Below, one piece after another: positions 1 to 8,904 of a stretch of DNA of 64,000 nucleotides. This DNA comes from Winogradskyella thalassocola. GTDB taxonomy: Bacteria > Bacteroidota > Bacteroidia > Flavobacteriales > Flavobacteriaceae. The DNA lies in the NCBI RefSeq assembly GCF_900099995.1, contig NZ_FNCZ01000001.1, positions 1,302,001 to 1,366,000 of the forward strand. The letters run 5' to 3'. Each line of letters opens with the position of its first letter. Position 1 is the first letter of the stretch. The position numbers and the translations under genes were made by a program. The notes beneath the pieces were generated by a model that saw only the letters and a list, made by a program, of their open reading frames with translations, was not told where the DNA came from and searched no databases.

Positions 1-158
1 TTCGACTTTATGCTACAGCTCAAAATCCATTTATGTTTACTAAATATTCAGGATTTACTCCAGAAATTATTGGTTCTTCAGCTGGTACAGGTGGTATAGA
101 GCTATCTGCTTATCCTACTCTTAAAACATTTTTATTCGGTGTTAATATTGAACTATAA
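1..158 (+). CDS. SusC-family TonB-dependent receptor, 3' end only
   Basis: Only the last 51 codons are in the window; the frame begins at base 3 and stops at 156-158. The peptide contains NPFMFTKYSGFTPEI and ends TLKTFLFGVNIEL, which is how SusC/RagA outer-membrane barrels end (a final beta strand with a C-terminal aromatic or hydrophobic pattern). It is followed 13 bases later by a SusD gene, the invariant SusC-SusD order of Bacteroidota glycan importers. The protein would be the TonB-powered channel that imports the oligosaccharides released by the enzymes downstream. Identity rests on the tail motif plus context; plug and N-terminal domains are outside the window. Confidence 0.85.
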   Translation, partial: RLYATAQNPFMFTKYSGFTPEIIGSSAGTGGIELSAYPTLKTFLFGVNIEL

Positions 159-171
159 AAAAAAATTAAAA

Positions 172-1581
172 ATGAAACTAAAAACAATAAAATTCGGAAC
201 GTTGCTTTTCACTTTGCTTTTAGTAGCAAATTGTAGCGATGATTATTTAGACGTAGATAGTAGAGCAGAAATAGATGCCGCTGATAGTGGTGATGTTGTA
301 GTGCCAGAACAAATGGTCAATGGGATCTATGGTATGCTAACAGATTGGGACTATTCGTTCTCTTATTTAGGAGTTACAGAAATTATATCTGATAATGCAG
401 ATAAAGGAAGTTCAGCATCAGATACAGGTGCAGATAAACACTTATTAGATGCTTTAGAGCATACTACTACAGGGCCTTCAATTTTAGCGATGTGGGAACA
501 TTGGTATAAAAGTATTGGAAGAGCGAGTATTGCTATAACTTACACATCAGATTACGGTTTAACAGATCAAGCTTATAAAGATAGACTTATTGGTGAAGCT
601 AAGTTCTTAAGAGCTCTAAACTATTTTTGGTTAGTGCGTTCTTTTGGCGATGTGCCTCTACAACATGTAGATTATGTTGTGCGTCAACCTAAAGCTGATG
701 TTTATGAATTTATTGAGCAAGACTTATTGGATGCCATTGACTTGTTACCTAAAAAGAGTGAATATGCTAGTGCTGATTTAGGAAGAGCAACCCAAGGTGC
801 GGCTCAGGCATTATTGGCTAAAGTTTACTTATATGACGAAAAATGGCAAGATTCTTATAATATGGCTACTGCTGTAGTTACAGGTGGAAATTATGATTTG
901 CACCCTAATTATGAGGAGTTATGGAGAGCATCTCAAGAGAATGGTATAGAATCTCTTTTTGAAGTGCAAGGAAGAGGTGAGTCTATAGCACATGGTGTAC
1001 AGCAATATTCGCAAGTTCAAGGTGCCAGAGGTACTAGCGGATGGGGTTGGGGATTCAATATTCCTTCACAGAACCTATTAAATGCTTTTAATGCAGAAGG
1101 AGATGCTATCAGAAGAGATGCCACTATTATTTTTGCGGGTGAAACATTATGGGATGGAAGAGAAGTAAGTGCTTCTACAGAAAACCCAATGTATAATGAG
1201 AAAGCATACTCAAGCGCTAATGCTGGTGCTAGTGATGGGGATAAAAATGTTAGAATACTTCGTTTTGCTGAAGTATTATTAATTCAGGCAGAAGCAGCTC
1301 TTCATGTTGGTGCTGACGCGGCTACTCCATTAAATAGAGTTAGAAGTAGAGTTAATCTTACTCCTATTGCATCTCCAACTTATGAAAATATCTGGAATGA
1401 AAGACGATTAGAATTGGCTTTTGAACATGACAGATGGTTTGATATTGTTAGAACCGGTGAAGCTCAAAGTGCAATGGCGGCTGATGGGAAAACATTTGAA
1501 GTAGGTAAGCACGAATTGTTTCCTATTCCATCACTTCAGATCAACCAAACTCCAGAAATGACTCAAAACCCTAATTGGTAA
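172..1581 (+). CDS. susD-like: SusD/RagB-family glycan-binding lipoprotein (PUL 1)
   Basis: Surface lipoprotein that caps the SusC channel and binds the glycan. It has 469 aa. Signal II motif LLLVANC puts the lipidated Cys at residue 21. The SusD N-terminal TPR-like signature GEAKFLRALNYFWLVRSFGD and the C-terminal signature NERRLELAFEHDRWFDIVRTG are both present. An in-frame ATG at 139 would add 11 residues before the signal peptide and overlap the SusC stop, so the ATG at 172 is preferred. Its length is a little below the usual 480-600 aa of SusD proteins. It pairs with the upstream SusC and heads a run of GH144, esterase and GH3 genes; a strong hairpin follows its stop. Confidence 0.93.
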   Translation: MKLKTIKFGTLLFTLLLVANCSDDYLDVDSRAEIDAADSGDVVVPEQMVNGIYGMLTDWDYSFSYLGVTEIISDNADKGSSASDTGADKHLLDALEHTTTGPSILAMWEHWYKSIGRASIAITYTSDYGLTDQAYKDRLIGEAKFLRALNYFWLVRSFGDVPLQHVDYVVRQPKADVYEFIEQDLLDAIDLLPKKSEYASADLGRATQGAAQALLAKVYLYDEKWQDSYNMATAVVTGGNYDLHPNYEELWRASQENGIESLFEVQGRGESIAHGVQQYSQVQGARGTSGWGWGFNIPSQNLLNAFNAEGDAIRRDATIIFAGETLWDGREVSASTENPMYNEKAYSSANAGASDGDKNVRILRFAEVLLIQAEAALHVGADAATPLNRVRSRVNLTPIASPTYENIWNERRLELAFEHDRWFDIVRTGEAQSAMAADGKTFEVGKHELFPIPSLQINQTPEMTQNPNW

Positions 1582-1615
1582 TTTTTGGAAAAGGAGACAA
1601 ATAATTAAAACCCTT

Positions 1616-1623
1616 TATATTTG
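1616..1623 (+). promoter_or_regulatory. Bacteroidota -7 element TATATTTG upstream of first GH144
   Basis: TATATTTG matches the Bacteroidota -7 consensus TAnnTTTG. No TTTG lies at the ideal 19-nt distance upstream (a TTTG at 1584-1587 is 28 nt away), so the call is tentative. Transcription from here would run through the hairpin at 1638-1671. Confidence 0.3.
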
Positions 1624-1637
1624 AATTAGTCTTTAAA

Positions 1638-1671
1638 TTAACTGCATCTAGAACGTATTAGATGCAGTTAA
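1638..1671 (+). terminator. 13-bp stem hairpin between susD and the enzyme genes
   Basis: TTAACTGCATCTA (1638-1650) pairs perfectly with TAGATGCAGTTAA (1659-1671) across an 8-nt loop. Only a short AAATTT follows, so it is a poor classical U-tract terminator; it may act as a partial terminator or as a 3'-end stabiliser of the susCD message. It sits between the transport pair and the enzyme genes. Confidence 0.6.
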
Positions 1672-1688
1672 ATTTATAAAAATCACAC

Positions 1689-3050
1689 ATGAAATTTTCG
1701 GCATTTAATATTACCATTTTAATCATGGCCTTGGCGATTTTTGCCTGTAAACAAGGTGAAGAGCAACCGTCAAAGGTGGTGGTGCAGCCTCAGGTAGAGC
1801 TTACGGAGAATAGTCTTTTAGAGACTATTCAGTACCAAACCATCAACTACTTTTGGGAAGGTGCAGAACCTAATTCGGGTTTGGCTAGAGAGCGTTTGCA
1901 TTTAGATGATGATTACTCCTTATCACCAAAACAAACTGTTACAATTGGTGGCAGTGGATTTGGTGTAATGGCGATTTTAGTGGGTATAGAAAGAGGATTT
2001 ATTAATAAGGAAGAAGCTTTAGATAGATTTCTTAAAAATGTTGATTTTCTAGAAAAAGCAGATCGCTTTCATGGAGCTTGGCCACACTGGTTAGATGGTG
2101 AAACAGGTAAAGCACTTGCTTTTAGTAAAAAAGACGATGGTGGAGATTTAGTAGAAACGGCATTCCTAATACAAGGCTTATTAACAGTTGCTGAGTATTA
2201 TAATGGAGACACAGAAAAAGAGAAACAATTAGTGGCTAAGATCGATGCACTTTGGAAAAGTGTAGAATGGGATTGGTACACCAAAGGCGGTGAAGATGTT
2301 TTGTATTGGCATTGGTCACCAAAGTATGGTTGGGATATGAATTTCCCAGTTGGTGGATATAACGAGTGTTTAATTATGTATGTTCTTGCGGCAGCCTCAC
2401 CAACACACTCAATTAGCAAATCAGTTTACGAAAAAGGTTGGGCTAGAAATGGTAAAATCGTATCTGATAAAAAATATTATGGAGAAGATCTTGTGCTTAA
2501 TTATTACGAGCATGATAATCATTCCGTTGGACCTTTATTCTGGGCCCATTATTCGTATTTAGGATTAAATCCTAATGGGTTGTCCGATCAGTATGCGGAT
2601 TATTGGAAATTAACTCAGAATCAGGCCAAAATACATTACAAATATGCTGTAGATAATCCAAAACATTACAAAGGATATGGAGATAGTCTTTGGGGATTAA
2701 CTTCTAGCTATTCCATAAAAGGTTATCACGGACATAGACCAGAAAGTGATGTTGGTGTAATATCACCAACGGCTGCATTATCTTCATTTCCATACACTCC
2801 AAAAGAGAGTATGAATGTTTTAGAGAATATTTATAAAAACCATGATAGCTTAGTTGGTAAATACGGCCCATATGATGCTTTTAGTTTTGAACATAACTGG
2901 TCTACACCGCGTTATTTAGCTATAGATCAGGGTCCAATACCTGTGATGATTGAAAATTACAGAACAGGTCTATTATGGAATTTATTCATGAAAAATAAAG
3001 ATGTACAATCGGGCTTAGATAAGTTAGATTTTAAATATAATAAGAATTAA
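1689..3050 (+). CDS. GH144-type glucoamylase-family lipoprotein (beta-1,2-glucanase-like)
   Basis: Predicted endo- or exo-acting beta-1,2-glucanase on the cell surface or in the periplasm. It has 453 aa; lipobox AIFAC gives Cys20. Family landmarks of the Pfam Glycoamylase (PF10091)/GH144 fold run in order: NYFWEGAEPNSGLARER, GGSGFGVMAILVGIERGF, ADRFHGAWPHWLDG, DDGGDLVETAF, WHWSPKYGW, SDVGVISPTAALSSFPYTP and the C-terminal LAIDQGPIPVMIENYRTGLLW. Characterised GH144 enzymes (Chitinophaga pinensis SGL, Bacteroides thetaiotaomicron BT_3566) act on beta-1,2-glucans, and the latter is also next to a GH3. The family call is firm; the substrate is inferred from family and neighbours. Confidence 0.88.
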   Translation: MKFSAFNITILIMALAIFACKQGEEQPSKVVVQPQVELTENSLLETIQYQTINYFWEGAEPNSGLARERLHLDDDYSLSPKQTVTIGGSGFGVMAILVGIERGFINKEEALDRFLKNVDFLEKADRFHGAWPHWLDGETGKALAFSKKDDGGDLVETAFLIQGLLTVAEYYNGDTEKEKQLVAKIDALWKSVEWDWYTKGGEDVLYWHWSPKYGWDMNFPVGGYNECLIMYVLAAASPTHSISKSVYEKGWARNGKIVSDKKYYGEDLVLNYYEHDNHSVGPLFWAHYSYLGLNPNGLSDQYADYWKLTQNQAKIHYKYAVDNPKHYKGYGDSLWGLTSSYSIKGYHGHRPESDVGVISPTAALSSFPYTPKESMNVLENIYKNHDSLVGKYGPYDAFSFEHNWSTPRYLAIDQGPIPVMIENYRTGLLWNLFMKNKDVQSGLDKLDFKYNKN

Positions 3051-3053
3051 AAT

Positions 3054-4427
3054 ATGAGATTTTTTAGCCTATTCATAGTTGCATTAATCTGTTTTAGTTG
3101 TGGTACGGACGATAGCGGTTCAAATTATCAAGAACCTAATGAGCCTGACCCAACGGATGATGATCCAATTGTAATAATAGATACATTAACGGACGAAGAA
3201 TTATTAGATTTAACGCAACAAAAAACCTTCAAGTATTTTTGGGATTTTGCGGAGTTTAATTCAGGAGGAGCTAGAGAACGTTACCATCCTAGTGATCCTT
3301 CAAATAGCCAAAATGTCGTAACCACCGGTGGAAGCGGATTTGGGTTAATGGCAATTTTGGTAGGTATAGAGCGCGGTTATGTTTCAAAAACTGTAGCTAT
3401 TAGTAGACTAAGTAAAATTTTAGACTTTTTTGAAAGCGCAGATCGTTTTCATGGCGCATGGCCACATTGGATTGATGGAACAAACGGAAGTATTATTCCT
3501 TTCAGTGCTCAAGATAACGGGGGTGATTTGGTTGAAACCGCTCTCTTTGCGCAAGGCTTAATATGTATTAAAGAATATTTTAAAAATGGCACGCAAGAAG
3601 AGATAGCCTTAGCAACTCAAGCAGACGAATTGTGGAAAGGTGTGGAATGGAATTGGTACACACAAAATCAGAATGCCTTGTATTGGCATTGGAGTCCTGA
3701 TAATGGTTTTTCAATGAATTTAGAACTCAAAGGATATAATGAAACGCTAATAGCGTTTATCTTAGGTGCAGCTTCGCCGGACTTCCCTATTCCGGCAGAA
3801 GTGTACCATCAAGGTTGGGCTAGCAATGGAAATATTGTAACTTCTGAAAGCCAATATGGTATTCCACTTATATTGGACCATGCAGGTTCTGGAACTGGAC
3901 CGTTATTCTGGGCACACTATTCGTTCTTGGGCCTAAATCCAACAAACCTTTCAGACCAATATGCTAACTATTGGGATTTAAATGTCAACCATACCAATAT
4001 CAATTATCAACACTGTGTTAGCAATCCAAATAATTATGCAGATTATGGTGAGAATTGTTGGGGCTTAACAGCCAGTTATAGCCGAAATTCAGATGGCTCT
4101 GTAGGTTATTCGGCACATAGTCCTGAAAATGATTTGGGTGTTATTTCTCCAACAGCAGCCATTAGTTCTATTCCATATACGCCAGAGAAATCATTAGCAG
4201 CAATGCATTATTTCTATAGTAAAAAAGATATTTTATTCGGAACAGCAGGTTTTTATGATGCCTTTAGTCCACAGTATAATGACTGGGTAACCGACCGTTA
4301 CTTAGCCATTGATCAAGGACCAGAAATTATTATGATCGAAAATTATAGAACTGGTTTGTTTTGGGATCTATTTATGCAGAATGAAGATGTTCAAAATGGC
4401 TTAGATGCTTTAGACTTTAACTATTAA
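3054..4427 (+). CDS. Second GH144-type lipoprotein, paralogue of the preceding gene
   Basis: 457 aa with lipobox LICFSC (Cys16), then an Asp/Pro/Glu-rich linker (roughly 20-45) before the catalytic domain. It shares every landmark with the gene upstream: KYFWDFAEFNSGGARER, GGSGFGLMAILVGIERGY, ADRFHGAWPHWIDG, DNGGDLVETALF, WHWSPDNGF, NDLGVISPTAAISSIPYTP and LAIDQGPEIIMIENYRTGLFW. Only three bases separate the two genes, so they are co-transcribed. The pair looks like an ancient tandem duplication, because they differ across the whole length. Functional split (for example endo versus exo, or linear versus cyclic glucan) is plausible but not readable from the sequence. Confidence 0.87.
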   Translation: MRFFSLFIVALICFSCGTDDSGSNYQEPNEPDPTDDDPIVIIDTLTDEELLDLTQQKTFKYFWDFAEFNSGGARERYHPSDPSNSQNVVTTGGSGFGLMAILVGIERGYVSKTVAISRLSKILDFFESADRFHGAWPHWIDGTNGSIIPFSAQDNGGDLVETALFAQGLICIKEYFKNGTQEEIALATQADELWKGVEWNWYTQNQNALYWHWSPDNGFSMNLELKGYNETLIAFILGAASPDFPIPAEVYHQGWASNGNIVTSESQYGIPLILDHAGSGTGPLFWAHYSFLGLNPTNLSDQYANYWDLNVNHTNINYQHCVSNPNNYADYGENCWGLTASYSRNSDGSVGYSAHSPENDLGVISPTAAISSIPYTPEKSLAAMHYFYSKKDILFGTAGFYDAFSPQYNDWVTDRYLAIDQGPEIIMIENYRTGLFWDLFMQNEDVQNGLDALDFNY

Positions 4428-4445
4428 ACAATAAAATAACTGAAT

Positions 4446-5252
4446 ATGAAACATCAATTGTTAACCTTAATCTTTAGTGTTGTAATCTTTAGTTCATGCG
4501 CTGTAAAAGCGCAGCAAGCTGAATCTTCAAAAGAATTATTTTCATACGAAAATCATATTGTGAATGGAGACACGCTTAATTACAGAATGCTTTTACCTAA
4601 GGATTTTGATGAATCTAAAACGTATCCACTAGTATTATTTCTTCATGGTGCTGGTGAACGTGGAAATGATAATAAAAGACAACTCGCTCATGGTAGTAAG
4701 TTATTTTTAAATGAAACAATAAGGGATTCGTTACCTGCGATTGTTATTTTTCCTCAATCTCCTAGAAATGATTATTGGTCTAAGTTAGAGGCAGATCGCT
4801 CAACAAAACCCATCACCTTTAAGTATAAATATAATGAGGCACCAACTACTGCAATGGCATTAGTAATGGATTTAATGGACGAGATGGTTGCTAAGCCTTA
4901 CGTAAAAACAGATCAGGTCTACTCTATGGGATTATCGATGGGAGGCATGGGAACTTTTGAAATTATTTATCGAAAATCTGAAATGTTTGCTGCGGCTATT
5001 CCAATCTGTGGAGGTGGTGATCCAGCTTCAGTAACAGCATATGCAAAAACTGTCCCTTTATGGATATTACACGGGGCAAAAGATGATGTGGTCGATCCAA
5101 AATTATCTTTAAATATGGCTTCTGCCATAATAAGTGCAGGTGGGTTTCCTAAATTGACTTTATATGATTTTGCAAACCATAATAGCTGGGATCCGGCTTT
5201 TGCAGAACCAGAACTTTTAAATTGGCTTTTTTCAAATACTAAATTAAAATAA
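4446..5252 (+). CDS. Alpha/beta-hydrolase lipoprotein, carboxylesterase / prolyl-oligopeptidase-like
   Basis: Serine hydrolase of the carboxylesterase type common in PULs, 268 aa. Lipobox VIFSSC (Cys18). Oxyanion segment LFLHGAGERG at about 65-73; nucleophile elbow GLSMGG with Ser164; candidate acid Asp in GAKDDVVDP; candidate His in FANHNSWDPAF. Its stop codon overlaps the ATG of the GH3 gene (TAATG), indicating translational coupling. A role removing ester substituents (for example succinyl or acetyl) from the glucan is an inference from context; peptidase activity is unlikely at this size and without a propeller domain. Confidence 0.82.
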   Translation: MKHQLLTLIFSVVIFSSCAVKAQQAESSKELFSYENHIVNGDTLNYRMLLPKDFDESKTYPLVLFLHGAGERGNDNKRQLAHGSKLFLNETIRDSLPAIVIFPQSPRNDYWSKLEADRSTKPITFKYKYNEAPTTAMALVMDLMDEMVAKPYVKTDQVYSMGLSMGGMGTFEIIYRKSEMFAAAIPICGGGDPASVTAYAKTVPLWILHGAKDDVVDPKLSLNMASAIISAGGFPKLTLYDFANHNSWDPAFAEPELLNWLFSNTKLK

Positions 5253-7594
5253 TGAAGAGATTAATTAACGTTCAAACAATCACAATTGCTTTTTTAGCAA
5301 TATTACTTTCAAGTTGTAATTCGGGCACTAATACAGTGGATGAATCTAGAATGACGACAGAGAATCCTTTTGCTTCAAAAGTAGACTCTATTTTAGAATT
5401 AATGACCATTGATGAAAAAATTGGGCAGCTTAATTTACCAACTTCAGGAGATATAACAACAGGTTCAGCAAAAGGATCTGATGTAGGAAAACGAATTGAA
5501 GAAGGGAAAGTCGGAGGCTTGTTTAATATCAAAACGGTAGAAAAGATTTATGAAGTTCAGAAAATAGCTGTTGAAAAAAGCAGACTAGGAATTCCTTTAA
5601 TTTTTGGAATGGATGTTATTCATGGTTACGAAACCACATTTCCAATTCCATTAGGCTTGTCTAGTTCTTGGGATATAGAAATGATTGAAAAAACAGCACG
5701 TGTAGCAGCAACAGAAGCAAGTGCAGCAGGTATTAATTGGACGTTTTCTCCTATGGTAGATGTTTCTCGCGATCCACGTTGGGGACGCGTTTCTGAAGGA
5801 AATGGTGAAGATCCATATTTAGGAAGCCGTATTGCTGAAGCTATGGTGAGAGGGTATCAACAAGATGATTTAAGTCAGAATAATACGTTGATGGCCTGTG
5901 TAAAACATTTTGCGCTTTATGGTGCTTCCGAGGCTGGTCGTGATTATAACACTGTTGATATGAGTAAGATTAGAATGTATAATGAATATTTAGAGCCTTA
6001 CAAAGCTGCTGTTGATGCAGGTGTGGGTTCTGTAATGGCTTCATTTAATGAAATTGATGGTATTCCAGCAACAGGAAACAAGTGGTTGCTTACTGATTTG
6101 TTAAGAGATGATTGGGGTTTTAATGGTTTCGTGGTAACTGATTATACCGGAATTTACGAAATGACGGAACATGGAGTTGGAGATAAATATCAAGTTTCTG
6201 AGCAAGCTTTAAAAGCAGGTGTGGATATGGATATGGCAGGTGATTCACCTTCAATACCTGTAGCTTTTGTAAAAACGCTGAAAGAATCTTATGAAAACGG
6301 TAAGGTTTCAATGGATGATATTGATACGGCAGTAAGACGAATGTTATCGGCTAAGTTTCAATTGGGATTATTTGATGATCCTTACAAATACTGTGATGTC
6401 AATAGATCTGAAACTGAAATTTTTACACCAGAAAACAAAGCATTTGCACGTACAGTGGCAGCCGAGTCTATGGTATTACTTAAGAATGAAGCGCAATTAT
6501 TACCTATAAAAAAAGCTGGCACTATTGGTTTAATTGGTCCTTTAGCTAAAGCTGGAAATAACATGGCAGGAACTTGGAGTGTAGCCACAAAACAAGAAAA
6601 ATCGAACTCTGTTTTCGATGGTTTAACGGAAGTTATAGGTGATAAAGCCACCTTGCTATATGCTAAAGGAAGCAATATTGATTACAATTTAGAATTAGAA
6701 CAACGTGCAACAATGTTCGGTAAAGATATTCCACGGGATGGCCGCACAGATAAGCAGTTGTTAGATGAAGCGCTTCAAATTGCGGCAAAGTCTGATGTTA
6801 TTGTAGCAACAATTGGAGAGTCTGCAGAGTTCAGTGGTGAAAGTAGTAGTAGGACTGATTTAGGTATTCCTCAGGTACAGAAAGATTTATTAAATGCCTT
6901 ATTGAAAACGGGAAAACCTGTGGTTTTAGTTCTGTTTACAGGTCGTCCGCTTGTTTTAGTTGAAGAGAATGAAAACGTACCAGCTATACTTAATGTTTGG
7001 TTTCCGGGTAGTGAAGCTGGTTTAGCAATTTCAGATGTTTTATTTGGAGATGTTAATCCATCAGGTAAGTTAACGGCAACTTTTCCAAGAAATGTTGGTC
7101 AAGTACCAATTTTTTACAACCATAAAAATACAGGTCGTCCTTTAGGAAATGAAGAGGGTAAATTCGAAAAATTTAAAAGTAACTATATCGATGTACGTAA
7201 CGAGCCATTATATCCATTTGGCTATGGGTTGAGCTACACGACGTTTAAGTATTCTAACTTTAATATCAGTGCATCTGCAATTGGTATGGATGGTGTTTTA
7301 GAGGTTTCTGTAGATGTTACTAATTCTGGAGATTACGATGGTAAAGAAGTGGTGCAATTATACCTTAGAGATGTGGTTGGGTCGGTAACAAGACCTGTTA
7401 AAGAATTAAAAGGGTTCCAAAAAATTGAAATTAAAAAAGGAGACACAAAAACTGTTACCTTCAAGTTAACAGTTGAAGATTTAAAATTCTATAATTCAGA
7501 TTTAGATTTTGTTGCGGAACCTGGACAGTTTCAAGTGTTTGTAGGTACGGATTCAGATACTAAAATGATGAAAGAGTTTGAGTTAACGAAGTAA
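5252..7594 (+). CDS. GH3 beta-glucosidase, BglX-like lipoprotein
   Basis: Releases glucose from beta-gluco-oligosaccharides. It has 780 aa; lipobox ILLSSC (Cys22). TIM-barrel signatures include IFGMDVIHGYETTFPIPL, INWTFSPMVDVSRDPRWGR and CVKHFALYGASEAGRDYN. The nucleophile is Asp297 in VVTDYTG, where most homologues have SDW, so the residue after the nucleophile differs. The C-terminal part has the (alpha/beta) sandwich with GESAEFSGESSSRTDL and ends in an Fn3-like domain (about 680-778). In Bacteroides thetaiotaomicron a GH3 next to GH144 is a beta-1,2-glucosidase, so sophorose and longer beta-1,2-gluco-oligosaccharides are the likeliest substrates here. Translationally coupled to the esterase upstream. 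Confidence 0.93.
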   Translation: MKRLINVQTITIAFLAILLSSCNSGTNTVDESRMTTENPFASKVDSILELMTIDEKIGQLNLPTSGDITTGSAKGSDVGKRIEEGKVGGLFNIKTVEKIYEVQKIAVEKSRLGIPLIFGMDVIHGYETTFPIPLGLSSSWDIEMIEKTARVAATEASAAGINWTFSPMVDVSRDPRWGRVSEGNGEDPYLGSRIAEAMVRGYQQDDLSQNNTLMACVKHFALYGASEAGRDYNTVDMSKIRMYNEYLEPYKAAVDAGVGSVMASFNEIDGIPATGNKWLLTDLLRDDWGFNGFVVTDYTGIYEMTEHGVGDKYQVSEQALKAGVDMDMAGDSPSIPVAFVKTLKESYENGKVSMDDIDTAVRRMLSAKFQLGLFDDPYKYCDVNRSETEIFTPENKAFARTVAAESMVLLKNEAQLLPIKKAGTIGLIGPLAKAGNNMAGTWSVATKQEKSNSVFDGLTEVIGDKATLLYAKGSNIDYNLELEQRATMFGKDIPRDGRTDKQLLDEALQIAAKSDVIVATIGESAEFSGESSSRTDLGIPQVQKDLLNALLKTGKPVVLVLFTGRPLVLVEENENVPAILNVWFPGSEAGLAISDVLFGDVNPSGKLTATFPRNVGQVPIFYNHKNTGRPLGNEEGKFEKFKSNYIDVRNEPLYPFGYGLSYTTFKYSNFNISASAIGMDGVLEVSVDVTNSGDYDGKEVVQLYLRDVVGSVTRPVKELKGFQKIEIKKGDTKTVTFKLTVEDLKFYNSDLDFVAEPGQFQVFVGTDSDTKMMKEFELTK

Positions 7595-7732
7595 AACGAT
7601 TCTGAGATTGCGATTTTTATACATTATACCCTTTTGTATTGTAAATCAGGTTTTTATTAAAATGATAAGACTAAAGTGAATATATAAATAGCTTATACAA
7701 TGAAAATTTTTATGAACTAATACTTAAACATT

Positions 7733-8653
7733 ATGAAAAAAATTACATTTATTTTAGTATTAATCAGCTATGTGTCTTTTGCACAAGATTACACATATAT
7801 TGATTTTGGAATCAACACCCAAGAAACCGTTGGCAATTGGAATAATATCTCCATATTGAATGCCGCTGATGCAGTAGGTTTAACAACAAATTTAATAGAT
7901 TCTAATGGAGCGAGTACTGGCGTTAGTTTAACCATTGATGATGCTTTTGATACAGTTAATACTGCTGGAAATACGTCTCCAGATCCTTCCTTGCCTTTTC
8001 CTGATACAGCAGCTAGAGATAGCTTTTTTGGGGAGACTAGTACTTTTAGTGGGTCTTTAGAACCAACAGGAGGATTTATTTTAACAGGTTTAGATCCTTC
8101 AAAATATTATGCTTTCTCAATTTTTGCATCTAGAAATGGCGTAAGTGATAATAGAGAAGCGCAATATACAGTTGTAGGTTCAACGACTGAAATTGTGACT
8201 TTAAATTCTTCAAACAACACTACAGAAACAGCAGACGTTCTTAATATTCAATCTAATTCAAGTGGCGAAATTACTTTAACAGCTGAGCCAGGACCAAATA
8301 ATACTAATGGATCGGGATTTTACTACTTAGGTGCTATTGAAATGATAACATCAGATACTTCACTTTCTACTAGTGATTTTAAATTAGAACAGATGTTGAG
8401 TGTTTATCCAAATCCAGTTGCTGATATCCTTGAATTAAATATAAATCTTGAGGAAAAATCTAAGCTTAATATAGAGATTTTTGATATCAATGGAAAATCG
8501 GTCGCAGCCCTATTTAATGGAGAGCAAGACGCTGGGAATTTTCAATTTAATTGGGAGAGATCTTTAAGTAAATCTCAAATAAGTACAGGTATGTATTTCT
8601 TGAAAATTAACGTTAATAACCGTGAACAAACAAAGAAAATATTTTTTAAATAA
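7733..8653 (+). CDS. T9SS-sorted secreted protein with an uncharacterised beta-rich module
   Basis: 306 aa. Signal peptide 1-17 ending SFAQ. Residues about 20-206 form one module beginning YIDFGINTQ and containing YAFSIFASRNGVSDNREAQYTVVG and GSGFYYLGAIEM. The same module, with SRNxVSDNR-YTVxG and a terminal FYYLxAxxI, ends the 588-aa lipoprotein at 11716. Residues about 218-306 are a type A T9SS sorting domain (SVYPNPVADILELN, STGMYFLKINVNN), so the protein is exported and attached or released at the surface. No catalytic motif is visible; a glycan-binding role is inferred from the neighbours. It starts 139 bases after the GH3 stop, so it may have its own promoter. Confidence 0.75.
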   Translation: MKKITFILVLISYVSFAQDYTYIDFGINTQETVGNWNNISILNAADAVGLTTNLIDSNGASTGVSLTIDDAFDTVNTAGNTSPDPSLPFPDTAARDSFFGETSTFSGSLEPTGGFILTGLDPSKYYAFSIFASRNGVSDNREAQYTVVGSTTEIVTLNSSNNTTETADVLNIQSNSSGEITLTAEPGPNNTNGSGFYYLGAIEMITSDTSLSTSDFKLEQMLSVYPNPVADILELNINLEEKSKLNIEIFDINGKSVAALFNGEQDAGNFQFNWERSLSKSQISTGMYFLKINVNNREQTKKIFFK

Positions 8654-8664
8654 TTAATACACAT

Positions 8665-8695
8665 CTTAAAAATTCAGGTTTTTAAGGTTTTATTT
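8665..8695 (+). terminator. Probable intrinsic terminator after the T9SS protein
   Basis: CTTAAAAA (8665-8672), loop TTCAGG, TTTTTAAG (8679-8686), then GTTTTATTT. A second small hairpin TTAAGGA/TCCTTAA (8694-8700 and 8708-8714) follows directly. The A/T-rich stem makes this weak. Confidence 0.45.
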
Positions 8696-8742
8696 AAGGA
8701 TGCAAAGTCCTTAATTTAACTTAATAGATTAATAGTCAAATT

Positions 8743-8904
8743 ATGCCATACAGAACAACATATAAAGTTTTATTCTTTAATATAATGTTAGGTGTGGCTT
8801 TTTTATGCAATAGTGATGTTCGTATAAAATCTATTAATTCTGATTGGGGCTCTGCAGAAGATGAAACTATAATAAGTGGAATTTTAATTTATAAAATAAA
8901 CTAA
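8743..8904 (+). CDS. Small hypothetical ORF (53 aa) before the esterase
   Basis: An ATG at 8743 opens 53 codons that end in TAA immediately before the ATG of the next gene (8905). Residues 9-22 are hydrophobic (VLFFNIMLGVAFLC), so it could be a membrane or secreted peptide; the Cys lacks a good lipobox. The rest, with DWGSAEDETIISG, resembles nothing I recognise. It could be a leader peptide, a decayed gene remnant or chance. The stop-to-start abutment with the esterase is the only argument for real translation. Confidence 0.3.
   Translation: MPYRTTYKVLFFNIMLGVAFLCNSDVRIKSINSDWGSAEDETIISGILIYKIN

Noticed and set aside
139..171. Upstream ATG for the first SusD
   Set aside because: It overlaps the SusC stop and puts 11 residues before an otherwise normal lipoprotein signal; the ATG at 172 fits better.
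1689..4427. The two GH144 genes as one broken gene
   Set aside because: Each has its own start, lipobox and full domain, and the two differ throughout.
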